64,000 nucleotides of DNA from Marinobacterium rhizophilum (GTDB taxonomy: Bacteria > Pseudomonadota > Gammaproteobacteria > Pseudomonadales > Balneatricaceae), in contig NZ_CP073347.1 in assembly GCF_024397915.1 (NCBI RefSeq), positions 558,001-622,000 of the forward strand, read 5' to 3'. Positions within the stretch are counted from its first letter, which is position 1. The number at the start of each line of letters is the position of its first letter. A program made the position numbers and the translations under genes. Under the pieces are notes generated by a model. It saw only the letters and a program-made list of their open reading frames with translations, ran no database searches and had not been told where the DNA came from. Shown here in pieces: positions 1-9,618 of the stretch.

Positions 1-471
1 CCCGCAAACCGCCTGCATGCCCGTTGGACAATGCGAGTCTGTGCCGACACCAGTGACACCGCAGTCGCGCAGGGCGGTGCGGAATCATCGGCCGGTGTGA
101 CGCAGAGATTGGTTGTTAATTGCGGAAACTTACTTAAATTACCCTGCAGAATACTTGGGTACAAGTGATTATTTTGGAATAGAACGTTAATTTCATACAA
201 AAACTGTACAAATTGAGTGCAGACCGGCACGCCAGTGCGGGGTCGAGCCTGAACGATCTTCGGTGCCGGGCACCACGTTCAGCAGCTGAGTTGCAGTCGT
301 CGGATCAGCTCAGTGGCGTGGCGGGATACCAGGCGGGAGCCTGTTGTACAGCCTGCTGCTCCGCGGCTTGCGTCCGTGGATAGAATAAATATTCTTTATT
401 ATGTGTATCTTGGATTCTTTGTTTCTTTCTGAGGGCTGCGTTGAAAGTGCACGAAAGGGAGGCCTGTAACG
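1..471. other. Region with no supported gene
   Basis: I see no credible coding region here. Frame 1 of the plus strand is open from the window edge to a TGA near 166, but its translation has no recognisable motif, so it could be the tail of an unseen gene or chance. The stretch from about 120 to 240 is AT-richer than its surroundings and looks like intergenic DNA. Confidence 0.5.
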
Positions 472-501
472 AAAAAATCGGCTCCAAGGAGCCGTTTTTT
501 T
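472..501. terminator. Bidirectional intrinsic terminator after rhaI
   Basis: A perfect inverted repeat (CGGCTC, short CAAG loop, GAGCCG) is flanked by six A on the left and seven T on the right. It can therefore terminate in both directions. It sits 25 bp beyond the rhaI stop codon on the minus strand. Confidence 0.85.
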
Positions 502-526
502 CGGTTTGTTCTGCAAGTTGCCGGCC

Positions 527-1825
527 TCAGACGATGCCGGAGCCGCTGCTGTTTTTGCTGGCCGGGCGATCCTTGCCGCATTGGGCGCGGTAGCCGCTGG
601 CGCGGTAGGCCTGGATCGGATCGATGGCGCCATTGCTGCGCAGGCGTGCCATCTGCAGGATGGGTTCAACGTCCAGGTTGTAGGCGGCCTTGAGGGTGCC
701 CTGCGCCATCAGCACATCGTTGCTGTCCTGGAAACCTTCCAGTGCCTTGCGGTCGACAAGCAGGGCCTTGACGAAGGCGCGCTGCACTTCGGCGGCGCTG
801 TAGATCAGGCTCTCGATCGGGTCGGTTACATTGTGGGACTGATCCAGCATGTAGAAGGGCGCAAAACTCGGCTGGCGGTTTTTTATGTCCACCAGTTCAT
901 TGAACACCAGGAACAGCTGGTAGGGGTTGATTGAGCCGCTGTCCAGATCGTCGTCGCCGTACTTGCTGTCGTTGAAATGGAAACCGCCGAGCTTGCCGAA
1001 CTGGGCCAGCCGGGAGACGATCATTTCAATATTGACGTTGGGTGCATGGTGACCCAGGTCGACCAGGCACTTGCAACGCTCGCCAATCTGGGTGGCGGCC
1101 AGGTAGCTGCTGCCCCAGTCCTGAATTACGGTGGAGTAAAACGCGGGCTCGAACATCTTGTGCTCCAGCTGCATGCTCCAGTCATCCGGCAGCGCGCTGT
1201 AGATGGCGCTGGTGCTGTCGAGATAGCGGGAGAAGGTGCGGTTGAAGTTCTGCTGTCCCGGGAAGTTGGAGCCATCGCCGACCCAGACGGTTAGGGCGTT
1301 GGAGCCCAGCTTGCGGCCCAGTTCGATGACTTCGATATTGTGTTCTACCGCCTGGTCGCGCACCGCCTTGTCGCTGTGGCTCAGGCTGCCGTATTTGTAG
1401 GATTGCGGCTGGCCCTTCTGGTCCTGGAAGGTGTTGGAGTTCATGGCATCGAAATGCAGGCCGCGCTCCTGGGCAAACTGGCGCAGTTCGGCAGCGTCTG
1501 ACGGGGTATCCCAGGGAATGTGCAGGGAGACCGCGGGCGTGGCTTGGCCAAGCTGGTTGACCACGGCGCAGTCGTCAACTTTTTCAAAGATATTGCGCGG
1601 TTCGCCGGAGCCCGGGAAACGGGCAAAGCGGGTGCCGCCGGTACCCAGTCCCCAGGAGGGCAGGGCGACGGCAAACTGGCTTGCCTGTTGGGTCAGGGAT
1701 TCGATATCGACACCCGCGCGCGCCAGGCGTTCGCCCAGCGCGGCGTAATCGCTATCCAGTGCGTTCTGTTGCTGGGCGTTCTGTGCGGCGATGAGTTCAG
1801 CGTCGATCATTGTTTTTGTTGTCAT
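527..1825 (-). CDS. rhaI: L-rhamnose isomerase
   Basis: Predicted 432-aa cytoplasmic sugar isomerase that converts L-rhamnose to L-rhamnulose, the first step of rhamnose breakdown. It resembles the Pseudomonas stutzeri/Rhizobium-type L-rhamnose isomerase, a metal-dependent TIM barrel. The segments DLGHHAPNVNIEMIV and FHFNDSKYGDDDLD carry the Asp, His and Asn side chains expected around the two-metal site. The ATG at 1825 is chosen because a GAGG precedes it and the family aligns from there; the open frame continues upstream to 1969 but overlaps the end of rhaD. It lies 43 bp downstream of rhaD on the same strand, so the two should be co-transcribed. A terminator follows at 472-501. Confidence 0.9.
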   Translation of the reverse strand: MTTKTMIDAELIAAQNAQQQNALDSDYAALGERLARAGVDIESLTQQASQFAVALPSWGLGTGGTRFARFPGSGEPRNIFEKVDDCAVVNQLGQATPAVSLHIPWDTPSDAAELRQFAQERGLHFDAMNSNTFQDQKGQPQSYKYGSLSHSDKAVRDQAVEHNIEVIELGRKLGSNALTVWVGDGSNFPGQQNFNRTFSRYLDSTSAIYSALPDDWSMQLEHKMFEPAFYSTVIQDWGSSYLAATQIGERCKCLVDLGHHAPNVNIEMIVSRLAQFGKLGGFHFNDSKYGDDDLDSGSINPYQLFLVFNELVDIKNRQPSFAPFYMLDQSHNVTDPIESLIYSAAEVQRAFVKALLVDRKALEGFQDSNDVLMAQGTLKAAYNLDVEPILQMARLRSNGAIDPIQAYRASGYRAQCGKDRPASKNSSGSGIV

Positions 1826-1868
1826 GGTGCAAACCTCGGGTAAATTGGGCCCCGCGGGGCCCAGGGGC

Positions 1869-3974
1869 TTATCGGGTGAAGGACGGTGCATGGCCGGCGT
1901 CGACGTTGAGCACGTTACCGGTGGACTTCGCGGACAGGTCCGCGACAAAGAAATACACGCCCTCGGCAATATCTTCCGGGAAGACGTTACGCTTGAGTAG
2001 GCTGCGCTGGCGGTAGTGTTCTTCCAGGTCGTCGGTACTCATCTGATAGGCACTGGCACGTTCTTCCTTCCATTTACCGGTCCAGATCTTGGAGCCGCGC
2101 AGCACCGCATCCGGGTTCACCACATTGGCGCGGATGCCAAGCGGTGCGCCTTCCAGTGCCACGCAGCGGGCGAGTTGAATTTCAGCGGCCTTGGCGGTGC
2201 AGTAGGCGGCGGCATTGGCCGAGGCCACCAAGCCATTCTTGCTGGCAACAAATACAATCGAGCCGCCCATGCTCTGGCGTTTCATCAGCGTGAATGCCTC
2301 ACGGGATACCAGGAAGTAACCGGTAGATAGGATGTTCTGGTTGAAGTTCCAGTTCTCCAGTGTGGTTTCATCCAGTGGTGACGACGACGCAATGCCGGCA
2401 TTGGAGACCAGAATGTCGACCCCGCCAAAGCGCAGGCAGGTGTTGCTGAATGCCTGTTTCACCTGCTGCTCGTCGGTGACATCCATTTTAGTACCGTCAA
2501 CCTGGTCCCGGCCGTAGACCTGCTGGAAGGCGTCGACGGTTTCGCTCAAGCTATTCTGGTCAATATCGGTCAGCATCACGCAAGCGCCTTCATTCAGCAG
2601 ACGCTGTGCCGTGGCGCGACCAATGCCGCCGGCGCCGCCGGTAATCAGCGCAACACGTCCGGCCAGGGCCTTGGGTTTTGGCATGCGCTGCAGCTTGGCT
2701 TCTTCCAGTAGCCAGTACTCGATATCAAAGGCTTCCTGCTCCGGCAGGCCCATGTACTGGCTCACGCCCGACGCACCGCGCATGACATTGATGGCATTGA
2801 CGTAGAATTCGCCCGCGATACGGGCGGTGGCCTTGTCCTTGGCAAAGGTCAGCATGCCGACGCCGGGGATCAGGTAAACCACCGGGTTGGCGTCGCGCAG
2901 CGCCGGGCTGTTGTCGTGCTTGCAGCGCTTGTAATAGGCGGCATAGTCGGCACGGTAATCGGCCAGCTGGTTATCCAGACCTTCGATGACCTCGTCGAGG
3001 TTGTCCTGCGCCGGATCGTACTGCAGTACCAGCGGCTTGATCTTGGTGCGCAGGAAGTGATCGGGGCAGGACGTGCCCAGCTGGGCCAGGGGCTCCAGTT
3101 GCTGGCTGTTGACGAATTCCAGCACTTGCGCGCTGTCGTTGAAGTGGCCGATCTGGCGCTGATGTTCGCTGCTCTTGCCGCGAATGATCGGCATCAGCTG
3201 GCTGGCGACCCGCTGGCGTTCGGTGGCACTCATGGACAGGTGGCTGGCACCGCCGAACGCGGCAGCCCCCTGCAGCCGGTCATCCAGCCAGGCCTGGGCG
3301 CGGTTGATCATTTCAAGCGAAACTTCGTAGCATTCCTTTGCCGTATCGGCCCAGGTGAAGAGGCCGTGGGCTTCCAGCACAACGCCCTTGAGGTGCGGGT
3401 TCTGGGTGGCGATCTTTTCCAGCTCCAGGCCCAGCTCGAAGCCGGGGCGGCGCCACCCCAGCCAGCCTATCTCGTTACCGTAAATGGTTTCGGCCAGCTC
3501 GCGACTATTGCTGCTGGCGGCTATCGCGATCACCGCATCGGGGTGCAGGTGATCAACATGCTTGTAGGGTACATAGGCATGCAGTGGTGTGTCGATGCTG
3601 GCGGCGCGGCTGTTGAGGTTGAACGTGCAATGGGGCAAGTAGGCCACCATTTCATCTTCATGCTGCTCACCACGGTAGAGTTTTTTCAGGGCCTGCAGCT
3701 TGTCCATATAAAGGGTGGCAAAGCCGGCCAGGTCCATGCTGCCGATATCGCCGCCGGACCCCTTGACCCAGAGAATCTCTTCTTCTGTGCCCGTGAGCGG
3801 ATCAATACAGCCGATCTTGCCGGAGGTATTGCCGCCACCGTAGTTGGTCACGCGCATGTCCGAACCCAGCAGGTTGGAGCGGTATCGCAGTAACTCCGGC
3901 CCCGACATGCCGGCGGCTTTCTGGTCATCCCAGAGGTTGGGGATCTGGCGTGATTGGGTGTCGAGTTCGGACAT
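1869..3974 (-). CDS. rhaD: Bifunctional rhamnulose-1-phosphate aldolase / short-chain dehydrogenase
   Basis: 701-aa two-domain enzyme. The N-terminal part (about residues 1-430) is a class II aldolase with a GGGNTSGK phosphate-binding segment and a metal-binding His region (DHLHPDAVIA). It splits L-rhamnulose-1-phosphate into dihydroxyacetone phosphate and L-lactaldehyde. The C-terminal part, from about residue 435, is a short-chain dehydrogenase with the Rossmann motif TGGAGGIG and a Y-x3-K pair (YCTAK). It probably oxidises the lactaldehyde, but this is inferred. The ATG at 3974 is preferred over an in-frame ATG at 3989 because a GAGG lies 9 bases before it. This fused form is typical of the Rhizobium rha cluster and of Bacillus, not of the E. 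coli pathway. The gene is divergent from rhaR with a 220-bp shared promoter region. Confidence 0.9.
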   Translation of the reverse strand: MSELDTQSRQIPNLWDDQKAAGMSGPELLRYRSNLLGSDMRVTNYGGGNTSGKIGCIDPLTGTEEEILWVKGSGGDIGSMDLAGFATLYMDKLQALKKLYRGEQHEDEMVAYLPHCTFNLNSRAASIDTPLHAYVPYKHVDHLHPDAVIAIAASSNSRELAETIYGNEIGWLGWRRPGFELGLELEKIATQNPHLKGVVLEAHGLFTWADTAKECYEVSLEMINRAQAWLDDRLQGAAAFGGASHLSMSATERQRVASQLMPIIRGKSSEHQRQIGHFNDSAQVLEFVNSQQLEPLAQLGTSCPDHFLRTKIKPLVLQYDPAQDNLDEVIEGLDNQLADYRADYAAYYKRCKHDNSPALRDANPVVYLIPGVGMLTFAKDKATARIAGEFYVNAINVMRGASGVSQYMGLPEQEAFDIEYWLLEEAKLQRMPKPKALAGRVALITGGAGGIGRATAQRLLNEGACVMLTDIDQNSLSETVDAFQQVYGRDQVDGTKMDVTDEQQVKQAFSNTCLRFGGVDILVSNAGIASSSPLDETTLENWNFNQNILSTGYFLVSREAFTLMKRQSMGGSIVFVASKNGLVASANAAAYCTAKAAEIQLARCVALEGAPLGIRANVVNPDAVLRGSKIWTGKWKEERASAYQMSTDDLEEHYRQRSLLKRNVFPEDIAEGVYFFVADLSAKSTGNVLNVDAGHAPSFTR

Positions 3975-4058
3975 AGGTGGAAGCCTCATTTATTAATTAT
4001 TAGATGAATCAGGCAGAACTTGTCACAATAATGACAGGTTTTGCTTTTAAACAGCGGT

Positions 4059-4142
4059 TTATGATCTGTCGTGATTGGTTCAATGTACTACCCTCGCCAA
4101 ATTCAGTCAAGATCAATCATAAGCAGTCACAAAAAATCATAA
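4059..4142. promoter_or_regulatory. Candidate RhaR operator cluster
   Basis: The rhaD-rhaR intergenic region holds three copies of ATCATAA. Two are direct repeats at 4116-4122 and 4136-4142, exactly 20 bp (about two helical turns) apart. One is inverted (TTATGAT) at 4059-4065. A separate TGTCA-N6-TGACA dyad lies at 4021-4036. DeoR-family repressors commonly bind repeated short elements of this kind, so these are the best candidates for RhaR sites controlling both directions. That is inference from position and repetition only. Confidence 0.5.
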
Positions 4143-4194
4143 CACGCTTGCAATTTGGGTTTCTGTGCGACATATTGACCAACAAGGACAGATT

Positions 4195-4983
4195 ATGCAC
4201 GAACGTGAACGACATCGAATCATCCTGGCTGAGGTGGCGGAGAAGCCGGTAGCAACTGTCAGTTATCTGGTTGAGCTGCTGGAAGCCTCGGAGGCGACAA
4301 TCAGGCGAGACATCAGCTTTCTGCACAAGGCAGGCAAGTTGAGGAAAGTGCGCGGTGGTGCCGAGTCCCTGCATCCACCCACATCGACCAGTCTTGCAGG
4401 GCGTCCCTTTGCGATCAGTCAAACGATCAACGCCAGGGCAAAGCGGCGGGTGGCCAGGGAAGCGGCAGCGCTGTGCGAAGAGGGCGAGTCGATCATCATT
4501 GGCGGTGGATCCACTGCTTACATGATGGCCGAATACCTGAAAAACCGGCAGTTACATGTGATGACAAACTCTTTTGTCATTGCGGAATACCTGCTCAAGC
4601 ACAGCAAGTGCAGTGTCACGCTGCCAGGCGGCAAGGTGTACCGGGAACAGAATCTGATTCTGAGTCCGTTTCCGGAAGATGGCTCGGCCAGCTTCTATGC
4701 CGCCAGAATGTTCTTCGGAGCGCAGGGGGTGGGGCCCCTTGGCGTGATGGAAACGGACCCGCAAATCGTGCAGGGCACGACACGCTTGCTGCGACAGGCG
4801 GAACAGCGGGTGCTGCTGGTCGACAGCAGCAAGTTTTCACAGCGCAGCAGCCTGATTGTCTGTGCACTGTCGGAGCTGGACGTCGTGGTTACCGATGAAG
4901 GGATCGATGCGAAAACGCGAAAACTGATAGAAGACGCCGGCTGCAGGCTCGTTATTGCAAGTCCTGAAGCCGCCGCAGAATAG
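4195..4983 (+). CDS. rhaR: DeoR-family transcriptional regulator of the rhamnose operon
   Basis: 262-aa regulator. The N-terminal winged helix-turn-helix (about residues 1-55) contains the DeoR signature VSYLVELLEASEATIRRDI. A C-terminal sugar-phosphate sensor fold follows, with the GGGSTAYMMAEYL and VDSSKFSQRSS motifs usual in this family. In R. leguminosarum, rhaR is the DeoR-type negative regulator at the head of the rha transport operon, and the gene order here is the same. The ATG at 4195 has an AAGGA a few bases upstream; a GTG at 4165 is in frame but lacks one. It is the first gene of a plus-strand run through rhaK. The probable effector is a rhamnose catabolite, which the sequence does not show. 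Confidence 0.85.
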   Translation: MHERERHRIILAEVAEKPVATVSYLVELLEASEATIRRDISFLHKAGKLRKVRGGAESLHPPTSTSLAGRPFAISQTINARAKRRVAREAAALCEEGESIIIGGGSTAYMMAEYLKNRQLHVMTNSFVIAEYLLKHSKCSVTLPGGKVYREQNLILSPFPEDGSASFYAARMFFGAQGVGPLGVMETDPQIVQGTTRLLRQAEQRVLLVDSSKFSQRSSLIVCALSELDVVVTDEGIDAKTRKLIEDAGCRLVIASPEAAAE

Positions 4984-5039
4984 CAAGCGCCCAACAAGGG
5001 CGACTGTCGATATAACAACAAGCGAGACGGAGACCTAAA

Positions 5040-6035
5040 ATGCCTTTCAAAAAAATAATGGCAAGTGCCCTCGTAGCAGCCGCAATGGCAACCAGTGGCC
5101 TGGTACAGGCAGACTCGGTGCGTATCGGTCTGGTGGTCAAGGCGCTGGGTATCGGCTTTTTCGAGGCCGCCAACGAGGGAGCGCAGGAAGCGGCGAAGGA
5201 GCTGGGCGATGCCGAAGTGATCTATACCGGTCCGACATCGACCACCGCAGAAGGCCAGATCGAAGTAATCAATTCACTCATCGCGCAAAAAGTGGACGCC
5301 ATTGCGGTATCTGCCAATGATACCGATGCTCTGGTACCCATCCTTAAAAAGGCCCAGCAGCGTGGTATCAAGGTCGTGTCCTGGGATTCGGGCGTGGCGC
5401 CGGACGGCCGTCAGGTACACCTGAATCCCTCCAGTAATCCGCAGATCGGCGAGATGAACGTCAAACTGGCCGATGAAGCCTTGCAGGCCACCGGTAGCGA
5501 GACGGGCGATATCGCCATTCTCAGCGCCACGCCGACCTCGACCAACCAGAATATCTGGATCGAGGAAATGAAAAAGGTATTGCCGCAATTCCCGCAACTG
5601 AACCTGGTCGCGACCGTCTACGGTGATGATCTGGCCGACAAGAGCTACCGCGAAACCGTGGGTCTGCTCAAATCCCACCCCAACCTGAAAGTCATTGTGG
5701 CCCCGACCTCCGTGGGTATCGTGGCGGCGGCACAGGCCGTGCAGGATCAGGGGCGCATCGGTGAGGTTTTTGTCACGGGTCTCGGCCTGCCTTCGGAACT
5801 GGCCGGGCACGTGGATTCGGGTGCAGTAAAAAGCTTCGCCATCTGGAATCCGATCGACCTGGGCTACGCGGCGACCATGATTTCGTACAACCTCGTCAAG
5901 GGCGAAGCCAGTGGCAGCGCGGTCGGCATGGGCCGGATCGGTACCGCTACGCTGGATGCCGAGGGCAGTGCCGCAATGGCAGACCCCTTTGTTTATAACG
6001 CGTCCAACGTACACGCCTTCGCCGATATCTTCTGA
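5040..6035 (+). CDS. rhaS: Rhamnose ABC transporter substrate-binding protein
   Basis: 331-aa periplasmic sugar-binding protein of the ribose/autoinducer-2 binding family. A clear signal peptide (residues 1 to about 24) has a Lys-Lys start, a hydrophobic core and a VQA cleavage site. The mature protein opens with the typical beta strand (SVRIGLVVKALGIGFFEAANEGA). By synteny with Rhizobium it should deliver L-rhamnose to the RhaP/RhaQ permease. A GGAG precedes the ATG, and the gene follows rhaR by 56 bp. In R. leguminosarum the name rhaS means this binding protein, not the E. coli AraC-type activator of the same name. Confidence 0.88.
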   Translation: MPFKKIMASALVAAAMATSGLVQADSVRIGLVVKALGIGFFEAANEGAQEAAKELGDAEVIYTGPTSTTAEGQIEVINSLIAQKVDAIAVSANDTDALVPILKKAQQRGIKVVSWDSGVAPDGRQVHLNPSSNPQIGEMNVKLADEALQATGSETGDIAILSATPTSTNQNIWIEEMKKVLPQFPQLNLVATVYGDDLADKSYRETVGLLKSHPNLKVIVAPTSVGIVAAAQAVQDQGRIGEVFVTGLGLPSELAGHVDSGAVKSFAIWNPIDLGYAATMISYNLVKGEASGSAVGMGRIGTATLDAEGSAAMADPFVYNASNVHAFADIF

Positions 6036-6107
6036 TTGCTTGTCCTGATCGACAGGGAGCCTGTGGCTCTCTGTCGAGTCCTGTTATTCCCATAAGAAGA
6101 AATAACC

Positions 6108-7604
6108 ATGTCTGAATCTCACTCTCTGTTTTCATTGCGAGGAGTCAGCAAATCTTTTCCGGGTGTCAAGGCGCTCGATCAGGTACGGCTGGATCTCTAC
6201 CCCGGACAGGTAACGGCGCTGATTGGCGAGAATGGCGCCGGCAAGTCGACCCTGGTCAAGACCATGACCGGCATCTATCAGCCCGAAGAAGGTGAGCTGC
6301 GGTTTGGCGGTGAGCTTATCTCGCTGAGCACCCCGGAGGATGCACGCAGTCTGGGGATTACCGCGATTCACCAGGAAACGGTGCTGTTCGACGAACTCAG
6401 CGTGACTGAAAATATCTTCGCCGGCCATTACCTGACCCACGCACGCTCCGGCCGGCTGGACTGGTCGCGGATGCATGAGCAGGCACAGCAAATACTGCAC
6501 GATATTGAAGCGCCGATTGATCCCAAAACCCCGTTGAAGTTTCTCAGTATTGGCCAGCGCCACATGGTGGCCATTGCCCGCGCACTGTCCTTCGAGGCGC
6601 GGGTGGTGATTCTGGATGAACCCACAGCGGCGTTGTCGCACCACGAAATAGAAGAGCTTTACGGCATTGTGCGGCGGCTGAAAAAAGCCGGCTGCGCCAT
6701 CATGTTTATTAGCCACAAGTTCGATGAAATCTTCGCCATTGCCGATCGTTACACGGTATTCCGTGACGGCTGTTACGTGGCCGCCGGCAAGATCGATGAG
6801 GTCGACGAAGCGCAACTGGTTACCCTGATGGTGGGGCGCACCGTGGAACAGGTATATCCCAAGGTGGATGCTGCCAGGGGTGAACGGGTGCTGCAGGTGC
6901 GCAATCTGCGCCACCCGACGGAATTTGACAGTATCAGCTTTGACCTGCACCAGGGTGAAATTCTGGGCTTTTATGGCCTGGTGGGTGCCGGGCGGACCGA
7001 GCTGATGCAGGCCCTGTTCGGCGTTTCCAGCGGCGTGCAGGGCGAGGTCGAGATTGGGCAACAGGCGGTGACGATCCGATCCCCCGCCGATGCGATCCGT
7101 GCGGGCATCGTCTATGTGCCGGAGGAGCGCCAGGCGCAGGGTGTCGTGCTGGAGTTGCCCATCTACCAGAATATCGGCCTGCCACAGCTGAGCACCATCA
7201 ACGCCAGCGGCGTGCTGAGCGACAAGGCCGAATATGCGCTGGCCGACGGTTATGCACGACGCCTGCAGGTCAAGGCTCCTGACTGGCGCGAGAAGGTCGG
7301 CAACCTGTCCGGCGGCAATCAGCAGAAAGTGGTCATCGGCAAGTGGCTGGCGACCAAGCCCAAGGTGATTATTCTCGACGAGCCGACCAAAGGTATCGAT
7401 ATCGGCTCCAAGGCGGCCGTGCATGCGTTCATGTGCGAACTGGTGCGGGAAGGCCTGGCGGTGATCATGGTGTCTTCCGAACTGCCGGAAGTGATGGGCA
7501 TGTCGGACAGGATGATCGTCATGCACGAGGGGCTGATGGTGAGCGAGTTCAAACGCGCTGAGTTTTCCGCCGAGCGTATTGTCAGTGCGGCAACGGGCGG
7601 CTAG
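6108..7604 (+). CDS. rhaT: Rhamnose ABC transporter ATP-binding protein
   Basis: 498-aa duplicated sugar ABC ATPase. Domain 1 has an intact Walker A (GENGAGKST, residues 41-49), a signature reading LSIGQ near 145 and Walker B (VVILDEPTAA) near 165. Domain 2 has the degenerate Walker A region usual in this class (GLVGAGRTELM), an intact LSGGNQQKV near 400 and Walker B VIILDEPTKG. Only the first site is expected to hydrolyse ATP well, as in RbsA and MglA. It lies between the binding protein and the permeases and should energise rhamnose import. The name follows the Rhizobium cluster and is unrelated to the E. coli RhaT symporter. Confidence 0.88.
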   Translation: MSESHSLFSLRGVSKSFPGVKALDQVRLDLYPGQVTALIGENGAGKSTLVKTMTGIYQPEEGELRFGGELISLSTPEDARSLGITAIHQETVLFDELSVTENIFAGHYLTHARSGRLDWSRMHEQAQQILHDIEAPIDPKTPLKFLSIGQRHMVAIARALSFEARVVILDEPTAALSHHEIEELYGIVRRLKKAGCAIMFISHKFDEIFAIADRYTVFRDGCYVAAGKIDEVDEAQLVTLMVGRTVEQVYPKVDAARGERVLQVRNLRHPTEFDSISFDLHQGEILGFYGLVGAGRTELMQALFGVSSGVQGEVEIGQQAVTIRSPADAIRAGIVYVPEERQAQGVVLELPIYQNIGLPQLSTINASGVLSDKAEYALADGYARRLQVKAPDWREKVGNLSGGNQQKVVIGKWLATKPKVIILDEPTKGIDIGSKAAVHAFMCELVREGLAVIMVSSELPEVMGMSDRMIVMHEGLMVSEFKRAEFSAERIVSAATGG

Positions 7605-7616
7605 GAGAGGTCTTTG

Positions 7617-8600
7617 ATGAAAACATTACTGCAAAACCGTGAAGTATTGCTGGCGGTGCTAATCGTCGTGCTGGTGTTGATGGTGGGGCTGGTCACGCAT
7701 GATTTCCTGCAGCTCTCGAATCTGCTGGCGGTGTACAACGATACCTCTATCCTGATCATCCTCGCCCTGGGCCAGATGCTGGTGATCCTGACCCGCTGTA
7801 TCGATCTGTCGGTGGCGGCCAACCTTGCACTTACTGGCATGGTAGTGGCGATGCTGAATAGCACCTACCCGGACGTCGCCGTCCCCCTGCTGGTACTGGC
7901 CGGGGCGCTGCTGGGCCTGATGCTTGGCATGATCAACGGTGTGCTGGTGTGGAAGCTCGGGATTCCGGCCATTGTGGTAACGCTCGGCACCATGAGCATT
8001 TACCGCGGCATCGTATTTCTGCTCAGCGACGGTGCCTGGGTTAATGCCCATGAAATGAGTGGTGCCTTTGTCAGTATTCCCCGTACCGAGCTGCTGGGTA
8101 TTCCGGTACTGGCCTGGGTCTCCGTGATCGTTATTGCGGTGATGGTGCACTTTACCCGCCATCGGCGCCTGGGGCGTGAAATCTATGCGGCAGGCAATAA
8201 CCCGACGGCCGCGTTCTATACCGGTATCCAGGTCGGGCGCCTGCAGTTTGTCGCCTTTAGCATATCGGGCCTGCTGGCCGGGCTCTGCGGCTACCTCTGG
8301 GTGTCGCGCTATGCCGTGGCTTACGTGGATGTTGCCGCCGGCTTCGAGCTGCAGGTCATCGCGGCCTGCGTGATTGGCGGCGTCAGCATCATGGGTGGCA
8401 TCGGTACGGTGCAGGGCTGTGTGCTGGGCGCGCTCTTTCTGGGTGTGATCAACAATGCGCTGCCGGTGATTGGCGTCTCGCCGTTCTGGCAGATGGCGGT
8501 ATCGGGCGCTGTGATCGTGATAGCGGTGATCGCCAACGCCAAGAGCGAGCGCAAGGCCGGACGCATCATTCTGAAAAAAGCGGCACTACAGACCCGCTAA
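7617..8600 (+). CDS. rhaP: Rhamnose ABC transporter permease
   Basis: 327-aa inner-membrane permease of the RbsC type with about eight to ten hydrophobic segments. The family motif GREIYAAGNNPTAAFYTGI lies on a cytoplasmic loop about two thirds along. The ATG at 7617 follows AGGAGAGG; a TTG just before it is also in frame. The gene begins 12 bp after the ATPase stop codon, so it belongs to the same transcript. It probably forms a heteromeric channel with RhaQ, which carries the same motif. Confidence 0.87.
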   Translation: MKTLLQNREVLLAVLIVVLVLMVGLVTHDFLQLSNLLAVYNDTSILIILALGQMLVILTRCIDLSVAANLALTGMVVAMLNSTYPDVAVPLLVLAGALLGLMLGMINGVLVWKLGIPAIVVTLGTMSIYRGIVFLLSDGAWVNAHEMSGAFVSIPRTELLGIPVLAWVSVIVIAVMVHFTRHRRLGREIYAAGNNPTAAFYTGIQVGRLQFVAFSISGLLAGLCGYLWVSRYAVAYVDVAAGFELQVIAACVIGGVSIMGGIGTVQGCVLGALFLGVINNALPVIGVSPFWQMAVSGAVIVIAVIANAKSERKAGRIILKKAALQTR

Positions 8601-8622
8601 AATAAAAACAGGATCGCCTTCG

Positions 8623-9618
8623 ATGGAAAAAATAATGCATACGCCTTCGTTGCCCAAGCTCAGTCTGTCTACCCGGCTGTTCTCCTGGGAGTTCTTTCTG
8701 CTGCTTATCACGGCCGCGGTATTCGTGATCAACAGCCTGGCATCACCCTATTTTCTGGACCCCTGGAACCTGTCCGATGCCACCTTCAATTTTGTCGAGA
8801 AGGCGATCGTCGCGCTGCCGGTGGCCATGCTGATTATCAGCCGCGAGATCGACCTGTCGATCGCCTCCATTATCGCGCTGGCCTCGGTGGCCATGGGATT
8901 CATGGCGCAGACTGGCGCCGATTCTGCGTTGATCGTGCTGGCGGGGCTGGGTGTGGGTTTGCTGTGTGGTCTGGTTAATGGATTGCTGGTTACCCGGTTC
9001 CAGATCCCCTCCATTGTCGTGACCATCGGCACCATGAGCCTGTTCCGGGGTATCAGCTACATCCTGCTGGGCGATACCGTGATGAAGGATTATCCGCAGG
9101 ATTTTGCCTACTTCGGCCAGGGGTATGTCTATGCCATGTTCAGTTTCGAGTTTGTGCTGTTCCTGGTGCTGGCACTGGTGTTCTACCTGTTGCTGCACAA
9201 AACCAATTTTGGCCGGCGTACCTACGCCATTGGCAATAACCCGACAGCGGCCTTCTATTCGGGTATCAATGTGGCACGTCACCGCCTGATTCTGTTTGTG
9301 CTGGTGGGCCTGGTCTGCGGCCTGGCAGCGGTATTGCTGACATCCCGCCTTGGCAGTACCCGTCCGACGATCGCGCTGGGCTGGGAGCTGAGCATCATCA
9401 CCATGGTGGTGCTGGGTGGCGTCAATATTATGGGGGGCTCGGGCACCATTGCCGGTGTTTTCATCGCCGTGTTTCTGATGGGGTTGGTGACCTTTGGTCT
9501 TGGACTGCTTAATGTGCCGGGCATCGTGATGTCCATCATCATCGGCGGGATGCTTATCGGTGTAATCGCCGCACCGGTGCTGCTGAAAAAATTCAAAAAC
9601 AGGAAGCCAGGATCATGA
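8623..9618 (+). CDS. rhaQ: Rhamnose ABC transporter permease
   Basis: 331-aa second permease of the importer, paralogous to RhaP. It has the corresponding GRRTYAIGNNPTAAFYSGI loop and a similar set of hydrophobic segments. Two non-identical RbsC-type permeases in one operon are the rule for this branch of sugar importers. The ATG at 8623 has AGGA nine bases upstream. Its stop codon overlaps the start of rhaU by four bases (ATGA), which implies translational coupling. Confidence 0.87.
   Translation: MEKIMHTPSLPKLSLSTRLFSWEFFLLLITAAVFVINSLASPYFLDPWNLSDATFNFVEKAIVALPVAMLIISREIDLSIASIIALASVAMGFMAQTGADSALIVLAGLGVGLLCGLVNGLLVTRFQIPSIVVTIGTMSLFRGISYILLGDTVMKDYPQDFAYFGQGYVYAMFSFEFVLFLVLALVFYLLLHKTNFGRRTYAIGNNPTAAFYSGINVARHRLILFVLVGLVCGLAAVLLTSRLGSTRPTIALGWELSIITMVVLGGVNIMGGSGTIAGVFIAVFLMGLVTFGLGLLNVPGIVMSIIIGGMLIGVIAAPVLLKKFKNRKPGS

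Noticed and set aside
1..168. Open plus-strand frame at the window edge
   Set aside because: No recognisable motif or codon pattern; could not be supported as the end of a gene.
6132..7526. 464-codon minus-strand frame opposite rhaT
   Set aside because: Antisense shadow caused by GC-rich codon use; no motif, and rhaT is certain.
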